Below, in pieces: positions 9,148 through 17,403 of a DNA stretch of 64,000 bases (the stretch's first letter is position 1; each line of letters opens with the position of its first letter). The stretch comes from Rubrobacter_A sp965214435 (GTDB taxonomy: Bacteria > Actinomycetota > Rubrobacteria > Rubrobacterales > Rubrobacteraceae), in the NCBI GenBank assembly GCA_965214435.1, contig OZ243960.1, positions 1,736,001 through 1,800,000 on the forward strand, in the 5' to 3' direction. Below the pieces are notes generated by a model that had not been told where the DNA came from, did not search any database, and worked only from the letters and a program-made list of their open reading frames with translations. Both the position numbers and the translations under genes were made by a program.

Positions 9148-10674
9148 TTGATACTGGTCCTGGACTTCGGTGGGCAGTACGCACAACTCATCGCCCGCAG
9201 GGTCCGCGAGGCCCGCGTCTACTCGGAGCTTATTCCCTATGATACCCCGGTGGACGAAATTCTGGCCCGAGAACCGGAAGGCGTCATCCTCTCCGGCGGC
9301 CCGAATAGCGTCTACGAAGAGGGGGCTCCGCGGGTCGCCGACGAGCTATTCAACCTTGACGTGCCGCTCTTTGGTATCTGCTACGGGATGCAGCTTATGG
9401 CGCTGCAGATGGGCGGCGAGGTCGGGGCGGTCCAGATCCGGGAGTACGGACGCTCCAGAATCCAGGTGAAAGAACCTCGGGGCATCTTCGCCGGTACGCC
9501 GGAGGAGCAGCAAGCCTGGACCAGCCACGGGGACGCGGTATTCTCGCCGCCGGAAGGTTTCTCGGTGACCGCCGAAACGCCGTCGGTGCCGATCATCGCG
9601 TTCGAGGAGCCGGAGCTTTACGGCGGGCGCTTCGGGGTTCAGTTTCACCCGGAGGTCCGCCACACCGAGTACGGCCTCGAAATTTTGAAGAACTTCCTGT
9701 TTGAGGTCTGTGACTGCAAGCCGGAGTGGACGCCGGTCAACATCATTACCGACGCGGTCGAGAAGGTGCGGTCGCAGGTCGGGGACTCGAAGGTTATCTG
9801 CGGGCTTTCCGGCGGTGTGGACTCGGCGACGGCGGCCATGCTCGTCCACCGGGCGGTCGGGGACAACCTGACGAGCGTCTTTGTGGACACGGGGCTGTTG
9901 AGGCAGAACGAGGCGGATCAAGTCGTGGAAGCTTTCGGCGAGAACTCCGACGTGCCGCTGATCCACGTCGATGCCCGAGGCCGCTTTCTGGACAAGCTCG
10001 CGAACATCACCGACCCGGAGGCGAAACGCAAGATCATCGGCGAGGAGTTTATCCGGACCTTCGAGGAGGAAGCTGGCAAGATAGAGGACGCGAAGTTCCT
10101 CGTGCAGGGTACGCTGTACTCGGACGTCATAGAAAGCGGCACGCGGGACGCCGCCCGGATAAAAAGCCACCACAACGTCGGCGGGTTGCCGGAAGTGATG
10201 GACCTCGACCTCGTCGAGCCGCTGCGGAACCTCTTTAAAGACGAGGTGCGGGTGGTCGCGGCGGAGCTAGGGATGCCCGAAAGGATGGTATGGCGGCAGC
10301 CGTTCCCGGGACCGGGGCTTGCGATACGCGTGATCGGGGATGTCACCGCCGAGCGGCTAGAAATTCTCCGCAAGGCGGACTTCGTCCTGCAAGACGAGAT
10401 CCGGACCGCCGGCCTCTACCGCGACCTGTGGCAGAGCTTCGCGGTCTTACCGGCGATACACTCCGTGGGCGTCATGGGCGACGCTCGGACGTATGCCTAC
10501 CCGGTAGTGATCCGGGCCGTAACCAGCGACGACGCCATGACCGCCGACTGGGCGCGCCTGCCCTACGACCTCTTAGAACGCGTCAGCAACCGCATCATAA
10601 ACGAGGTCCCCGGCGTAAACCGCGTGGCTTTAGACATCACCAGCAAACCGCCCGGCACCATCGAGTGGGAGTAA
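9148..10674 (+). CDS. guaA: GMP synthase (glutamine-hydrolysing)
   Basis: A 508-residue two-domain enzyme that aminates XMP to GMP. The N-terminal class I glutamine amidotransferase has the nucleophile C78 (FGICYGMQ) and partners H167 and E169 (QFHPEV). The ATP-pyrophosphatase domain starts near residue 200 with the PP-loop GLSGGVDSATAA. The C-terminal dimerisation domain contains RQPFPGPGLAIR and ends TSKPPGTIEWE, the standard ending. TTG at 9148 is used, with AGGAGGTAACC as ribosome-binding site just after the guaB3 stop, so the two genes are probably co-translated. Confidence 0.97.
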   Translation: MILVLDFGGQYAQLIARRVREARVYSELIPYDTPVDEILAREPEGVILSGGPNSVYEEGAPRVADELFNLDVPLFGICYGMQLMALQMGGEVGAVQIREYGRSRIQVKEPRGIFAGTPEEQQAWTSHGDAVFSPPEGFSVTAETPSVPIIAFEEPELYGGRFGVQFHPEVRHTEYGLEILKNFLFEVCDCKPEWTPVNIITDAVEKVRSQVGDSKVICGLSGGVDSATAAMLVHRAVGDNLTSVFVDTGLLRQNEADQVVEAFGENSDVPLIHVDARGRFLDKLANITDPEAKRKIIGEEFIRTFEEEAGKIEDAKFLVQGTLYSDVIESGTRDAARIKSHHNVGGLPEVMDLDLVEPLRNLFKDEVRVVAAELGMPERMVWRQPFPGPGLAIRVIGDVTAERLEILRKADFVLQDEIRTAGLYRDLWQSFAVLPAIHSVGVMGDARTYAYPVVIRAVTSDDAMTADWARLPYDLLERVSNRIINEVPGVNRVALDITSKPPGTIEWE

Positions 10675-10682
10675 CTCTCTGC

Positions 10683-10702
10683 CGCCGGGCACCGTCCCGG
10701 CG
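10683..10702. terminator. Hairpin between convergent guaA and MarR-GNAT genes
   Basis: CGCCGGG and CCCGGCG form a perfect 7-bp stem with a 6-nt loop in the 28-bp gap between the two stop codons. There is no strong T-run, so bidirectional termination is only a suggestion. Confidence 0.45.
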
Positions 10703-11647
10703 CTAGAGGGTAAGCTCCCAGTTCTGCCCGACGAGGTCTTTGCCGAAGCTTTGGTGCGCTTCTTCCTCAACCAGCTTGAACCCCTGCTCTTCGTAGACGT
10801 GCCGGGCGGCGTCCAGCACGCTGTTGGTCCAGAGCGTGAGCTTTTTGTACCCGCGGCTTCTGGCGAACCGGATGCACTCTTCGACAAGGTGGGTACCGAG
10901 GCCCAGGCCACGGGCTTTCGGGTCTACCAGCAGTAGCCTCAGCTTGGCGACCTTATCGTTGGCCTTTACAACAAAGACGCACCCGACCCTTTCGCCGTTC
11001 ATCTCGGCGATCCAGCAACGCTCTTTCCGCAGGTCGTAGCCGTCGATAAAGTCTGCGGAGATCCGGGCGACCAGCGCCTCGAAGCTCTCGTCCCAGCCGT
11101 ACTCCCGGGCGTAGAGCGTCCCATGCCGGTGGACGACCCAGCCTATGTCGCCGGGCTCGTGCCCGCGCAAGAAGAAAGGCCGGGAGTACTTGAACCCTTT
11201 CCCCGAAACGTCGTTGCTCAACACGTCCTCGACGGTGCGCATGGCATCGAGTAGGCGCTGCTGCTCTGCTCCGGACAGTGCCCCGAGCATTTCGGAGACC
11301 TCCTCGCGTGCGCGGTCGTCGAGTACCGTGAAGGCATCTCTACCAGCGTCGGTAAGCGAGAGGAGCCGCTGGCGGGCGTCCTTATCCGAACGGAGCTTTC
11401 TAACGAGCCCTCGCCGCTCGAAGTCGGCCAGAAGGCGGCTCAGGTAACCGGGGTCCAGTTCCAACTCGCGTGACAATCCAGAAGCCGTCAAGTCCCCGTG
11501 ACGCCCAATCTCGGAGAGGACGCGAGCCTCGGTCAGAGAGTAGGGCGTGTGTAACAACCCCTCGCGCAGTGCCCCGATCTCCCGCGTTATAAAGCGGTTG
11601 AAATGTCGCACTGCCGCTACCCTAGATGCCGGATCCCCGTTTCTCAT
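10703..11647 (-). CDS. MarR-type regulator fused to a GNAT acetyltransferase
   Basis: A protein of about 314 residues. The first half is a winged-helix MarR domain (LTEARVLSEIGRHGDLTASGLSRELELDPGYLSRLLADFERRG, then a basic wing). The second half is a GNAT domain with KLRLLLVDPKARGLGLGTHLVEECIRFARSRGY as the acetyl-CoA motif and VYEEQGFKLVEEE near the end. ATG at 11647 is preferred over 11746 because AAAGGGGTGG lies 5 nt upstream and the longer form would translate the promoter. Such fusions occur across actinobacteria and probably link small-molecule acetylation to gene control; the ligand is unknown. Confidence 0.88.
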   Translation of the reverse strand: MRNGDPASRVAAVRHFNRFITREIGALREGLLHTPYSLTEARVLSEIGRHGDLTASGLSRELELDPGYLSRLLADFERRGLVRKLRSDKDARQRLLSLTDAGRDAFTVLDDRAREEVSEMLGALSGAEQQRLLDAMRTVEDVLSNDVSGKGFKYSRPFFLRGHEPGDIGWVVHRHGTLYAREYGWDESFEALVARISADFIDGYDLRKERCWIAEMNGERVGCVFVVKANDKVAKLRLLLVDPKARGLGLGTHLVEECIRFARSRGYKKLTLWTNSVLDAARHVYEEQGFKLVEEEAHQSFGKDLVGQNWELTL

Positions 11648-11683
11648 TAACCACCCCTTTAAGTAGTTGCTATAGTCTAATAC

Positions 11684-11699
11684 TGATATGCTATTATCA
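11684..11699. promoter_or_regulatory. Candidate autoregulatory operator of the MarR-GNAT gene
   Basis: TGATA, 6 bp, TATCA, a perfect 5-bp inverted repeat 37 bp upstream of the ATG and overlapping a TTGATA -35-like element on the minus strand. The position fits MarR self-repression. This is inferred from position and symmetry only. Confidence 0.4.
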
Positions 11700-11881
11700 A
11701 GTATCGGGTTGAACTGAGGTACAGAGTCTCTTGAAGGCTCTTGCAAATTTGGACGTCGTAATTATTAGGAAGTAAGTTTTCAGCCAGATCCAGGTTCCAC
11801 ATTTTGTCCGGAAAGGATAGCGGCTCCTGGTTTTGGCGGAGCGTGCGGCAGATAATTGCTCTTTGGCCGGACTACAGATAG

Positions 11882-11897
11882 GCTGTCGCGCGACAGC
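11882..11897. repeat. 16-bp perfect palindrome GCTGTCGCGCGACAGC
   Basis: The two 8-bp halves are exact reverse complements with no loop, which suits a dimeric DNA-binding protein better than a terminator. It lies 200 bp upstream of pstS. The regulator is unknown. Confidence 0.6.
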
Positions 11898-11960
11898 ACC
11901 CGTATCCGGTAGTAGTTAACTTGCAGCTAAACAACAATATAAAGTATATAACCGTGCGCC

Positions 11961-12000
11961 GTTTAACATACATTTAAAGTTCTGTTTACACATTTGAAAC
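11961..12000 (+). promoter_or_regulatory. Possible PHO-box-like direct repeats upstream of pstS
   Basis: GTTTAACATACATTTAAA (11961) and GTTTACACATTTGAAA (11984) begin 23 bp apart, close to two helical turns. Direct repeats spaced by about 11 or 22 bp are typical of PhoP/PhoB sites, and pst operons are classic members of that regulon. The match to a defined consensus is loose. Confidence 0.35.
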
Positions 12001-12097
12001 TAAATAGCGTATCTGATGCCCTATGATCTCTTGTGGAAGTTGAGCCGTTATCCGGGCCGGGTTCTCTACCGGTCTGAGTTGAGAAAGGGGACGTAGT

Positions 12098-13225
12098 TTG
12101 ACTAGAGTTGTGCGGTGGAGGATGCTGGGTGCCGGGGCCGTTCTGGCGCTCGCGCTGGCGGGAGGCGCGGCTTGTGGAAACCAGGCTGGAAGTAGCGATG
12201 ACTCCGGCTCCGGAGGCGGTGACACGGGCGGCGGTGGCGGTAACGCCGAGATGGCCCAGAGCATCAACGGGGCGGGAGCTTCGTTCCCGGCGCCGGTCTA
12301 CACCAGGATGTTCCAGGGACTCGCCCAAAATGATGGACCACAGGTCAACTACCAGTCGGTCGGCTCGGGGGCCGGGATCGAGAACTTCACTAATAAATCG
12401 GTGGCTTTTGGGGCCTCGGACGCCCCGATGAGCGAAGAGGAGATGCAGCAGGCCGGGGGCAACCCGAGGCACATCGCTACGGTCGGGGGACCAGTGGTGG
12501 CGGCCTACAACGTGCAGGGTGTGGAGAACCTGCAACTTACCGGTGAGGTGCTGGCTAACATATTCCTCGGCAACATAACCACCTGGAGTGACCCGGCAAT
12601 CGCCAATATCAACCCGGACGCGAACTTACCGGACTCCGAGATTACGGTGGTCCACCGTTCGGACTCTTCGGGAACCTCGAACATTTATACTAGCTACCTG
12701 GCAGCGGTAAGCCAGGAGTGGGCAAACGGCCCTGGCGCGGGCAAGTCGCTCGACTGGCCGACCGGCATCGGCGCTAAAGGCAACGAGGGTGTCGCCGGAC
12801 AGGTCCAGCGGACGGACGGCGCCATAGGTTACGTCGGCTTCGAGTACGCCGCGAGCACCGACCTCCCCGCCGCCGCCATCGGCACCCAGGAGACGGGCTT
12901 TACCGAGCCGAGCGTGGACTCCGCCAAGGCGGCTATAGCGCAGGCCGAGATCCCGGATGACCTGCGGGTGACGATCTCCGAGACGAACCCCCAGGGCGAG
13001 GGAGTATACCCCATCACCGGCCTGACCTGGCTCCTGGTGCGCCAGCAGCAGGACGATCTGGCTCAGTGCAAGGCGGTCGCCGAGATGGCTTGGTACGTAA
13101 CCCACGACGGTCAGCAGTTCGCCCCGGACCTGAACTACGCCCAGATCCCCGACAAGGTCGTCCAAAGGGACGAGGACTTTATCCGGAGCCTGGAAGCCAA
13201 CGGGACCAAGTGCTACGAAGGCTAG
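12098..13225 (+). CDS. pstS: Phosphate ABC transporter substrate-binding lipoprotein
   Basis: A 375-residue exported phosphate-binding protein. The signal peptide ends in AGGAAC with the lipidated Cys at 26, then a Gly/Ser/Asp linker to about residue 48. The mature domain begins with the family motif INGAGASFPAPVY and has the phosphate-loop motifs VGSGAGIENF and HRSDSSGTSNIYTSYL. TTG at 12098 is used, with GAAAGGGG upstream. It heads the pst operon and is separated from pstC by a hairpin, which would allow more binding protein than permease to be made. Confidence 0.96.
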   Translation: MTRVVRWRMLGAGAVLALALAGGAACGNQAGSSDDSGSGGGDTGGGGGNAEMAQSINGAGASFPAPVYTRMFQGLAQNDGPQVNYQSVGSGAGIENFTNKSVAFGASDAPMSEEEMQQAGGNPRHIATVGGPVVAAYNVQGVENLQLTGEVLANIFLGNITTWSDPAIANINPDANLPDSEITVVHRSDSSGTSNIYTSYLAAVSQEWANGPGAGKSLDWPTGIGAKGNEGVAGQVQRTDGAIGYVGFEYAASTDLPAAAIGTQETGFTEPSVDSAKAAIAQAEIPDDLRVTISETNPQGEGVYPITGLTWLLVRQQQDDLAQCKAVAEMAWYVTHDGQQFAPDLNYAQIPDKVVQRDEDFIRSLEANGTKCYEG

Positions 13226-13245
13226 ATTAGCTACTATTCTGTGCG

Positions 13246-13279
13246 CGAGAGGGGCCTTCACGGGCTCCTCTCGTGGTTT
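13246..13279 (+). terminator. Hairpin between pstS and pstC (attenuator-like)
   Basis: Bases 13246-13256 pair with 13263-13273 in an 11-bp stem with one G-T pair and a 6-nt loop, followed by TGGTTTA. Partial termination or 3'-end protection here would favour pstS mRNA over the distal genes. Confidence 0.6.
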
Positions 13280-13339
13280 ACAATTCCGCGGAGGATTTAT
13301 TGTGCAGCTATTAATTAACGGAGGGGATACCGAGGCTTC

Positions 13340-14299
13340 ATGCTGAACGCGCTAGTCTCCCGGTTCGAGGTGCTAAAGCAGTTTCGGCGCGGGAACATAG
13401 GTGACGGGATCTTCCGGATAGTGGCCCTGCTCTTCGCGCTCCTCCTGCTGGTCATCACGGCCGGTATCATGTGGGAACTGTGGTTTCAGAGTACGGTCGC
13501 CCGGGAAGAGTTTGGGTGGAGCTTTCTATTTAGCACGCAGTGGCAACCGCAGAATGGCCTGTACGGAGCCCTACCGTTTATCTACGGGACTCTGGTCTCT
13601 GCGGCGTTCGCCATCCTCTTCGCCGGGCCTATAGGCGTCGGTATCGCCGCTTACCTGGTCGAGATAGCGCCGCGCCGGTTGAACCAGATAGTAGGTTTCG
13701 TGGTCGAGATGCTGGCCGCCGTCCCGTCCATCGTGTACGGGTTCTGGGGGCTCGTCGTTCTCGGGCCCTGGTTAGGTCAGTACGTGGTGCCGCCGCTACA
13801 GGCGGTCTTTGGCTGGCTACCGATATTCTCCGGTACCTTCGCGGGTATCAGTGTGTTTACGGCGAGCGTGGTGCTCGCCGTCATGGTCCTGCCGACGGTC
13901 GCGGCGATCTCGCGGGACGTAATCCAGGCCGTACCCGACGGTCTGCGAGAGGGGATGCTGGCGCTTGGGGCGACCCGGTGGGAGATGTTCCGGATGGCGG
14001 TCCTACCGTCGGCCAAGAGCGGAATTCTTGGGGCCATCTCCTTGGGTCTCGGCCGGGCGGCCGGGGAGACGATGGCGGTAACGCTCATCATGGGCACCCG
14101 GCCGGAGATTTTCTCTTCTCTGTTCGAGCCGGGGGCTACAATGTCGAGCATTATCGCGTCCCAGTTTCAGGAGGCAAGCGGCCTTTTGGAATCCGCCCTG
14201 ATCTACATCGCCCTGATCCTGTTCATCATCACTTTTACTATCAACGTGGCAGCCCGGCTCATGATGCTCTTCCTGAGCCGCGGACCTGAAGGGAGTTAG
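13340..14299 (+). CDS. pstC: Phosphate ABC transporter permease PstC
   Basis: A 319-residue inner-membrane permease with six predicted membrane segments. The BPD_transp_1 loop is visible as DVIQAVPDGLREGMLALGATRWEM, and the segment LGRAAGETMAVTLIMG is typical of PstC. It forms the channel with PstA and docks the ATPase PstB. The start follows GGAGGGGATACC. It is the second gene of the operon, with pstA 4 bp downstream. Confidence 0.95.
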   Translation: MLNALVSRFEVLKQFRRGNIGDGIFRIVALLFALLLLVITAGIMWELWFQSTVAREEFGWSFLFSTQWQPQNGLYGALPFIYGTLVSAAFAILFAGPIGVGIAAYLVEIAPRRLNQIVGFVVEMLAAVPSIVYGFWGLVVLGPWLGQYVVPPLQAVFGWLPIFSGTFAGISVFTASVVLAVMVLPTVAAISRDVIQAVPDGLREGMLALGATRWEMFRMAVLPSAKSGILGAISLGLGRAAGETMAVTLIMGTRPEIFSSLFEPGATMSSIIASQFQEASGLLESALIYIALILFIITFTINVAARLMMLFLSRGPEGS

Positions 14300-14303
14300 T
14301 ACT

Positions 14304-15167
14304 TTGAGCAGTCTCTCGACGGGCTCCGGTCGCTACCGTCGCCGCAAAATAACCGACAGGGTTATGACGGTCCTGGCCTACGCTTGCGCCCTGGCAGCCT
14401 TCGTGCCGCTTATGGCGATCCTGATCTACGTGGTCATAAGAGGGCTCGGAGCCTGGGACCTGACGTTCTTTACCGGCTTGCCGCAGCTCTACGGTAGTGG
14501 AGGCGGGGTGGGACCCGCGATAGTCGGGACGTTGATCATCGTGGGTATGGCGAGCCTTATGGGGGTGCCGGCGGGCATCATGGCCGGAATATACCTGGCC
14601 GAGTACGGCGACAACCGGCTCGGGGACTTTATAAGGTTCGTGGCCGATACCATGACCGGGATACCGTCCATCGTGGTCGGGGTGTTCGCCTACGGCCTGA
14701 TAGTCCTCAACTTTGGTTACAGCGCGACCGCCGGGGCCTTCGCCCTGGCGATACTCATGGTCCCGATTGTCACCCGCTCGGCGGAAGAAATTATCCGCCT
14801 CGTCCCCGACGACATCCGGGAAGCCTCGCTGGCTCTAGGGATACCGCGGTGGAAGACTATCCTGCGGGTCGTGCTGCCGACGGCCATAAGCGGTGTGCTC
14901 ACGGGGATTTTTCTGGCCGTGGCCCGGGTTGCCGGCGAGACGGCCCCGCTCATCTTTACCATCCTCGGCAACACGTTCTGGAACACGAGCCCGTTTGACG
15001 GCGCTATCGCGGCCCTGCCGCTCACGCTCTACGGGCAGGCTACCTCGCCCTACGAGCGCGTTCAGGAGGTGGGATGGGGAGCGGCGCTGCTGCTAATAGT
15101 GATAGTACTCGGTCTGAACCTGGGTGCGCGGTTGATCTTCAAGGGCGGGTCGGGATCAATCAAGTAA
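14304..15167 (+). CDS. pstA: Phosphate ABC transporter permease PstA
   Basis: A 287-residue permease with six membrane helices and the coupling-helix region EEIIRLVPDDIREASLALGIPRWKT. The segment AVARVAGETAPLIFTILGN is diagnostic for PstA. TTG at 14304 is 4 bp after the pstC stop and within reach of GAAGGGAG. It pairs with PstC to form the phosphate channel. Confidence 0.95.
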   Translation: MSSLSTGSGRYRRRKITDRVMTVLAYACALAAFVPLMAILIYVVIRGLGAWDLTFFTGLPQLYGSGGGVGPAIVGTLIIVGMASLMGVPAGIMAGIYLAEYGDNRLGDFIRFVADTMTGIPSIVVGVFAYGLIVLNFGYSATAGAFALAILMVPIVTRSAEEIIRLVPDDIREASLALGIPRWKTILRVVLPTAISGVLTGIFLAVARVAGETAPLIFTILGNTFWNTSPFDGAIAALPLTLYGQATSPYERVQEVGWGAALLLIVIVLGLNLGARLIFKGGSGSIK

Positions 15168-15200
15168 CGACGGTCGCCTTAAAGTACAAAAGGGGATAAC

Positions 15201-16106
15201 ATGACCTTTGGCAAAAAAGCTGAAAAAGAGAGCAAAGAGAAGGCTGGGACCCGGAAGAACATGACTTCGGAGAAGAGAAAAACCGAGCGGCCAGATCAGA
15301 AAGCGGGATCGGGCCAGGGTCCCGGCAAGGATACCGTTGCCATGGAGATATCTGGCCTCTCCGCCTACTACGGCAACTTCAAGGCGCTGACGGACGTAAC
15401 CATGAACATCGAGCGCAACAAGGTCACCGCGTTTATCGGGTCGTCGGGATGCGGCAAGAGTACGTTCATCCGCTGCTTGAACCGGATGCACGAAGTCGCC
15501 CGCGGCGGCCGGGCCGAGGGACAGGTGCTGTTGGACGGCGAAAATATCTACGGCAAGGATGTGGACCCGGTAAGGGTTCGTCACCGGGTCGGCATGGTTT
15601 TTCAGAAGCCGAACCCCTTCCCGACCATGAGCATCTACGACAACGTGGTCGCCGGTCTAAAGCTCGGCGGCGGACATAAGAAGAGCGAGTTTGACGAGAT
15701 AGTCGAGCGGACCCTGCGCCAGGCGGCGCTGTGGGACGAGGTCAAAGACAAACTACAACAGGGCGGGAACTCGCTCTCCGGCGGCCAGCAGCAGCGGTTG
15801 TGCGTCGCGCGCACGCTCGCCATCGAGCCGGAGATAATACTCATGGACGAGCCGGCCTCTTCTCTGGACCCGATCTCGACGACCAAGATAGAAGACGCCA
15901 TGAACGACCTCAAAAAGGACTACACGGTCGCCATCGTCACGCACAACATGCAGCAGGCCTCGCGCATCTCGGACTACACGGGCTTCTTCTACATCGAGAA
16001 CCTCGGGGACCCGGGCGAGCTCTGGGAGTTCGACGAGACGCAGAAGATGTTCTCGAACCCCGAGCGCCAGGAAACAGAAGACTACGTTACCGGACGCTTT
16101 GGGTAG
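15201..16106 (+). CDS. pstB: Phosphate ABC transporter ATP-binding protein
   Basis: The energising ATPase of the Pst system. Walker A is GSSGCGKST (residues 80-88), the signature is LSGGQQQR and Walker B is EIILMDEPASSLDP. The fold proper begins at MEISGLSAYYGNFKALTDV near residue 48, so the first 47 or so residues are an extra, highly charged Lys/Glu extension not usual in PstB. ATG at 15201 has AAAAGGGGATAAC upstream, which supports the long form. Internal ATGs at about residues 21 and 48 are alternatives. It is third from the end of the pst operon's transporter genes and directly precedes phoU. Confidence 0.95.
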   Translation: MTFGKKAEKESKEKAGTRKNMTSEKRKTERPDQKAGSGQGPGKDTVAMEISGLSAYYGNFKALTDVTMNIERNKVTAFIGSSGCGKSTFIRCLNRMHEVARGGRAEGQVLLDGENIYGKDVDPVRVRHRVGMVFQKPNPFPTMSIYDNVVAGLKLGGGHKKSEFDEIVERTLRQAALWDEVKDKLQQGGNSLSGGQQQRLCVARTLAIEPEIILMDEPASSLDPISTTKIEDAMNDLKKDYTVAIVTHNMQQASRISDYTGFFYIENLGDPGELWEFDETQKMFSNPERQETEDYVTGRFG

Positions 16107-16122
16107 AAGAACCGGCGTAGAC

Positions 16123-16821
16123 ATGGCACGAAAGGCTTTCCAACAAGAACTCGACGAACTTGTACAGAGCGTTGCGGCGCTCGGCGGGGAGGTGGAACGC
16201 TCCCTGGGCAACATGGTGGAGGCCATGGAGAACCAGGACGTGGAACTCGCGAGAGCCCAACTCGGCTCCGATGCCGGGTACAAAGCCCGAGGGGCGGAGA
16301 TAGACGAGGACTGCATGATGCTCCAGATCCGCCAGGCTCCCGTGGCCCGGGACCTCCGGCTCCTGTATACCGTGCAAGCCGTTACCAACCACCTCGTACG
16401 CTCCGGGACCCTCACGGAGCATATCTGCCAGGCCATCACCGAGACTGCCGAACAGGAGCACGACGAGGACCTCGAAGAAGCCCTGGCCGAGATGGCCCGC
16501 TCGGCCCGGAACCTCTTCCACGAGGGGCTCGAAGTCTTCAAGAGTCGCGACATCGACCGCGCCCAGAATCTCCAAGCCGCCGACGACAAGGTAGACCTGC
16601 TCTACTCCGAGGCTATGAACCTGATCGCCAACCCCTCCGGTAGCGGAGTCGGCTCCCCCGAGTGGCGGGTCAAGGCGGCCCTGGTCGTTCACTACCTCGA
16701 ACGTATCGCCGACCACGGCGTAGACATCGGCCGGCGTGCCGTGTTCCTGGTTACCGGGGAACGCATGGAAAGCGCCATGCGCCAGTACCTCGACCGGGAT
16801 ATAGACCTCGGAGAAAACTAA
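16123..16821 (+). CDS. phoU: Phosphate signalling protein PhoU
   Basis: A protein of about 232 residues with two PhoU three-helix repeats. Each has the acidic metal-binding pattern, E/D-x-x-x-D around DAGYKARGAEIDEDCMML in the first and RIADHGVDIGRR in the second. PhoU restrains the Pst transporter and signals phosphate sufficiency to the PhoR/PhoP pair, which is not in this window. ATG at 16123 is preferred; a TTG at 16099 would overlap pstB and add eight residues. It is the last gene of the pst operon. Confidence 0.93.
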   Translation: MARKAFQQELDELVQSVAALGGEVERSLGNMVEAMENQDVELARAQLGSDAGYKARGAEIDEDCMMLQIRQAPVARDLRLLYTVQAVTNHLVRSGTLTEHICQAITETAEQEHDEDLEEALAEMARSARNLFHEGLEVFKSRDIDRAQNLQAADDKVDLLYSEAMNLIANPSGSGVGSPEWRVKAALVVHYLERIADHGVDIGRRAVFLVTGERMESAMRQYLDRDIDLGEN

Positions 16822-16953
16822 CCCGCAACACGAGCCCCGGTACGGCAAAAGCGTAGTAGAAACATAGCAGGTGTTACAAAATCTCCGTCCCGGCGAGGCT
16901 TTCATCTGGTAAGATCACAAAGCAGATTATTTTTACGAGCGGGTGACAAGACT

Positions 16954-17403
16954 TTGAGGCTAACGCAGAAAAGCAAGTACGCGGTCCGGGCGCTTATGGA
17001 GCTTGCGCTAAACGAGTGCGGTAAGCCGCTCGGGGTCGCGGAGATAGCGCGCCGCCAGCGCATCCCGGAGCGTTTTTTGGAGCAGATCTTCGGCGATTTG
17101 CGGCGGGCCAACATCGTGGAAAGCCGCCGCGGAGCCCGGGGCGGATTCTGCTTCGCGATGCCGACCGAGGAGATCTCCGTGCTCGATATAGTCGAGATTC
17201 TGGACGGCGAAGTTCGTCCCGCGCGGTGCAGCGCCGGTGGCACCTGCTACATCGCCGACGCGCCGCTGTGTGCGACGAGTAAGGTCTGGGATGAGGCTCG
17301 GGAAGCCCTCGAAGACGTCTTCGGCCGCTACAGCATCGCCCAACTCGCCGACCTCGAACACGAGAGCCGCGCCGCCCGCGAGAAGAGCGTCGCTTCTAAC
17401 TGA
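16954..17403 (+). CDS. Rrf2-family regulator with Fe-S-type cysteines
   Basis: A 149-residue winged-helix protein. The N terminus MRLTQKSKYAVRALMELAL and RIPERFLEQIFGDLRRANIVESRRGARGGF are the standard Rrf2 DNA-binding features. Three cysteines, C92, C98 and C106, sit where IscR and related members bind an Fe-S cluster, so it is probably a redox, iron or NO sensor. It uses TTG at 16954. The next gene overlaps its stop codon, so the downstream methyltransferase is likely co-translated. CymR-type members lack these cysteines, which favours an IscR/NsrR/RsrR-like role. Confidence 0.88.
   Translation: MRLTQKSKYAVRALMELALNECGKPLGVAEIARRQRIPERFLEQIFGDLRRANIVESRRGARGGFCFAMPTEEISVLDIVEILDGEVRPARCSAGGTCYIADAPLCATSKVWDEAREALEDVFGRYSIAQLADLEHESRAAREKSVASN

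Larger units (their letters stand above)
11747..12097. other. Intergenic region between MarR-GNAT and pstS: palindrome and direct repeats, no gene seen
   Basis: About 350 bp that is much more A/T-rich near pstS. It holds a 16-bp perfect palindrome at 11882-11897 and GTTTA-containing repeats at 11961-12000. No open frame with a plausible ribosome-binding site was found. Confidence 0.6.
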
